A DNA stretch of 64,000 nt from Enterococcus sp. DIV2402. GTDB lineage: Bacteria > Bacillota > Bacilli > Lactobacillales > Enterococcaceae. Numbering within the stretch: the stretch's first letter is position 1; the number at the start of each line of letters is the position of its first letter. Below, piece by piece: positions 63,188 to 64,000 of the stretch. The stretch lies in NCBI RefSeq assembly GCF_017426705.2, contig NZ_CP147251.1, positions 1,464,501 through 1,528,500 on the forward strand. The letters run 5' to 3'. The notes beneath the pieces are model-generated. The model had not been told where the DNA came from and ran no database searches. It was given only the letters and a program-made list of their open reading frames with translations. Made by a program: the position numbers and the translations under genes.

Positions 63188-64000
63188 ATGGCGAAAATTG
63201 GTAAAGAATTATTGGATCAACTCACTTCCGAAGGTGTACAAGGACCATTTGTAACAATCATGTTAAATACACATGTGGCTCATCAAGACATCGAAAAAGA
63301 TCAATTAAAATTCAAAAACTTTGTTAAAGAAGCAAAAAAACGATTTAATAAACGTTATTCCGAAAACGACTGGCAAAAATTCCAGGAAAAAACAGATACG
63401 TTATTGAATGATCGAAACTTTTGGCGTAGTGCAACAGCTAGTGTTGCGATTATTTTAACAACCGAAGAAACCTATGTTCACCGTTTAAGTATTGCTGTAG
63501 ATGACCAATATTATGTTGGTGATACACCTTATCTATTAGCGATTATTAAAAATGCCCAATTCAATTATAATTACCATCTATTAGGTTTAAATCGTGATTC
63601 AATGAAATTGTATCGCATGGAAAATAAGCAACTTTCTGAAGTTTCTTTATCAGAAGGGGCACCAACAGATATAAAAAAAGCGCTGGGTGAAGAAATTACA
63701 GGTGGCAACTTAAACTTCCGCACACAAGGAAATTCAAGTGCTGCTTATCACGGTGTCAGTGCAAAAGATGAGGAAGTTGAAATTGATTGGGTGAACTATT
63801 ACCAAGCAGTGGATGCTTTCTTGAAAGAGGAACTGGAAAATGGAGAGAAGTTACCACTTTATCTTTTTGCACTTCCAGAAAATCAAACAACCTTCAAAAA
63901 AGTGGCGAAATATCCTTATTATGATTCGTCAATTGCGGTATCTTCATCGCCTGCACAATTGTCTGTAAATGAAATTGAAAAAGGCACGCAAGTAATTGTT
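63188..64000 (+). CDS. baeRF-like (archaeo-eukaryotic release-factor-related) protein, 5' part
   Basis: Open to the end of the window: 271 codons from ATG 63188, with TAGGAGGGAATATT upstream. MAKIGKELLDQLTSEGVQGP, PFVTIMLNTHVAHQDIEKDQ and NYHLLGLNRDSMKLYRMENK have the look of the bacterial eRF1-like (baeRF) families, where an SFM-like strand (VTIMLNTH) is followed by an L7Ae/eRF1-like core. Their function is not established; a ribosome-rescue or ribosome-associated role is only a hypothesis. The C-terminus is outside the window, so the characteristic catalytic or ribosome-contact loops cannot be checked. Confidence 0.65.
   Translation, partial: MAKIGKELLDQLTSEGVQGPFVTIMLNTHVAHQDIEKDQLKFKNFVKEAKKRFNKRYSENDWQKFQEKTDTLLNDRNFWRSATASVAIILTTEETYVHRLSIAVDDQYYVGDTPYLLAIIKNAQFNYNYHLLGLNRDSMKLYRMENKQLSEVSLSEGAPTDIKKALGEEITGGNLNFRTQGNSSAAYHGVSAKDEEVEIDWVNYYQAVDAFLKEELENGEKLPLYLFALPENQTTFKKVAKYPYYDSSIAVSSSPAQLSVNEIEKGTQVIV

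Overview
The window is low-G+C Gram-positive DNA that looks like Enterococcus or a close relative in the Enterococcaceae. The evidence is a LevR-type PRD activator with sigma-54 (-24/-12) promoters, several BglG/LicT-controlled beta-glucoside PTS modules, strong AGGAGG ribosome binding sites, an AdcA-ZinT zinc lipoprotein with a Zur box, and a zinc-independent S14. I cannot fix the species. No insertion sequence, prophage or plasmid backbone is visible. The most accessory-looking element is a CRISPR array with a type I-C-like repeat at 57.3-58.4 kb.

1-7.5 kb: the C-terminal part of a LevR/CelR-like activator is followed by two sigma-54-dependent operons for lactose/cellobiose-family PTS components (IIB, IIC and small proteins; then IIB, IIA, IIC) and an Eis-like acetyltransferase. 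The first operon carries a previously functional EIIA gene that is now a frameshifted, internally deleted relic. 7.6-12 kb: tRNA-Arg(CCU), a P2-type cation ATPase, a DtxR/MntR-like regulator broken by one in-frame stop codon, and a gamma-carbonic-anhydrase-like protein. 12-19.6 kb: a HAD phosphatase, two MerR genes, a LysR gene, and a redox/electrophile cluster (aldo-keto reductases, flavodoxin, cupin, carboxymuconolactone-decarboxylase-like protein, MFS).

19.5-29.1 kb: an RpiR regulator, a metallo-hydrolase, a beta-glucoside PTS (EIIBCA), a 6-phospho-beta-glucosidase, an AKR, an SDR and a secreted lipoprotein phosphatase. The PTS gene and the phosphatase gene have the same promoter architecture: two 16-nt palindromes 41 bp apart, then a cre-like element embedded in the -35 box at an identical distance. 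This implies one regulon. 29.2-32.8 kb: an MhqR-like quinone-stress operon with a recognisable operator. 33-41 kb: a CapA-like protein, a second beta-glucoside module on the minus strand (licT, EIIBCA, GH1) with two RAT antiterminator sites, and an AlkC/NTF2-like/WYL-regulator group.

41.4-52.5 kb: a membrane diguanylate cyclase; an eight-gene operon that combines an amino-acid ABC importer (with two ATPases), a PLP aminotransferase, a D-2-hydroxyacid dehydrogenase and an MFS transporter; an Lrp/AsnC regulator; and an ABC-2 export pair. The operon reads as uptake of an amino acid, conversion to a 2-keto acid, reduction to a D-hydroxy acid, and export. 52.6-57 kb: a third beta-glucoside module (licT, EIIBCA, GH1) with two near-identical RAT/terminator pairs. 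57.1-58.4 kb: the CRISPR array (17 repeats) with a leader but no cas genes in view. 58.5-64 kb: a GyrI-like protein, an isochorismatase-like hydrolase, a 31-codon membrane peptide, Hsp20, a zinc-starvation operon (adcA, 37-codon protein, rpsN, NusG-II protein) under a Zur box, and the start of a release-factor-like (baeRF) protein running off the window.
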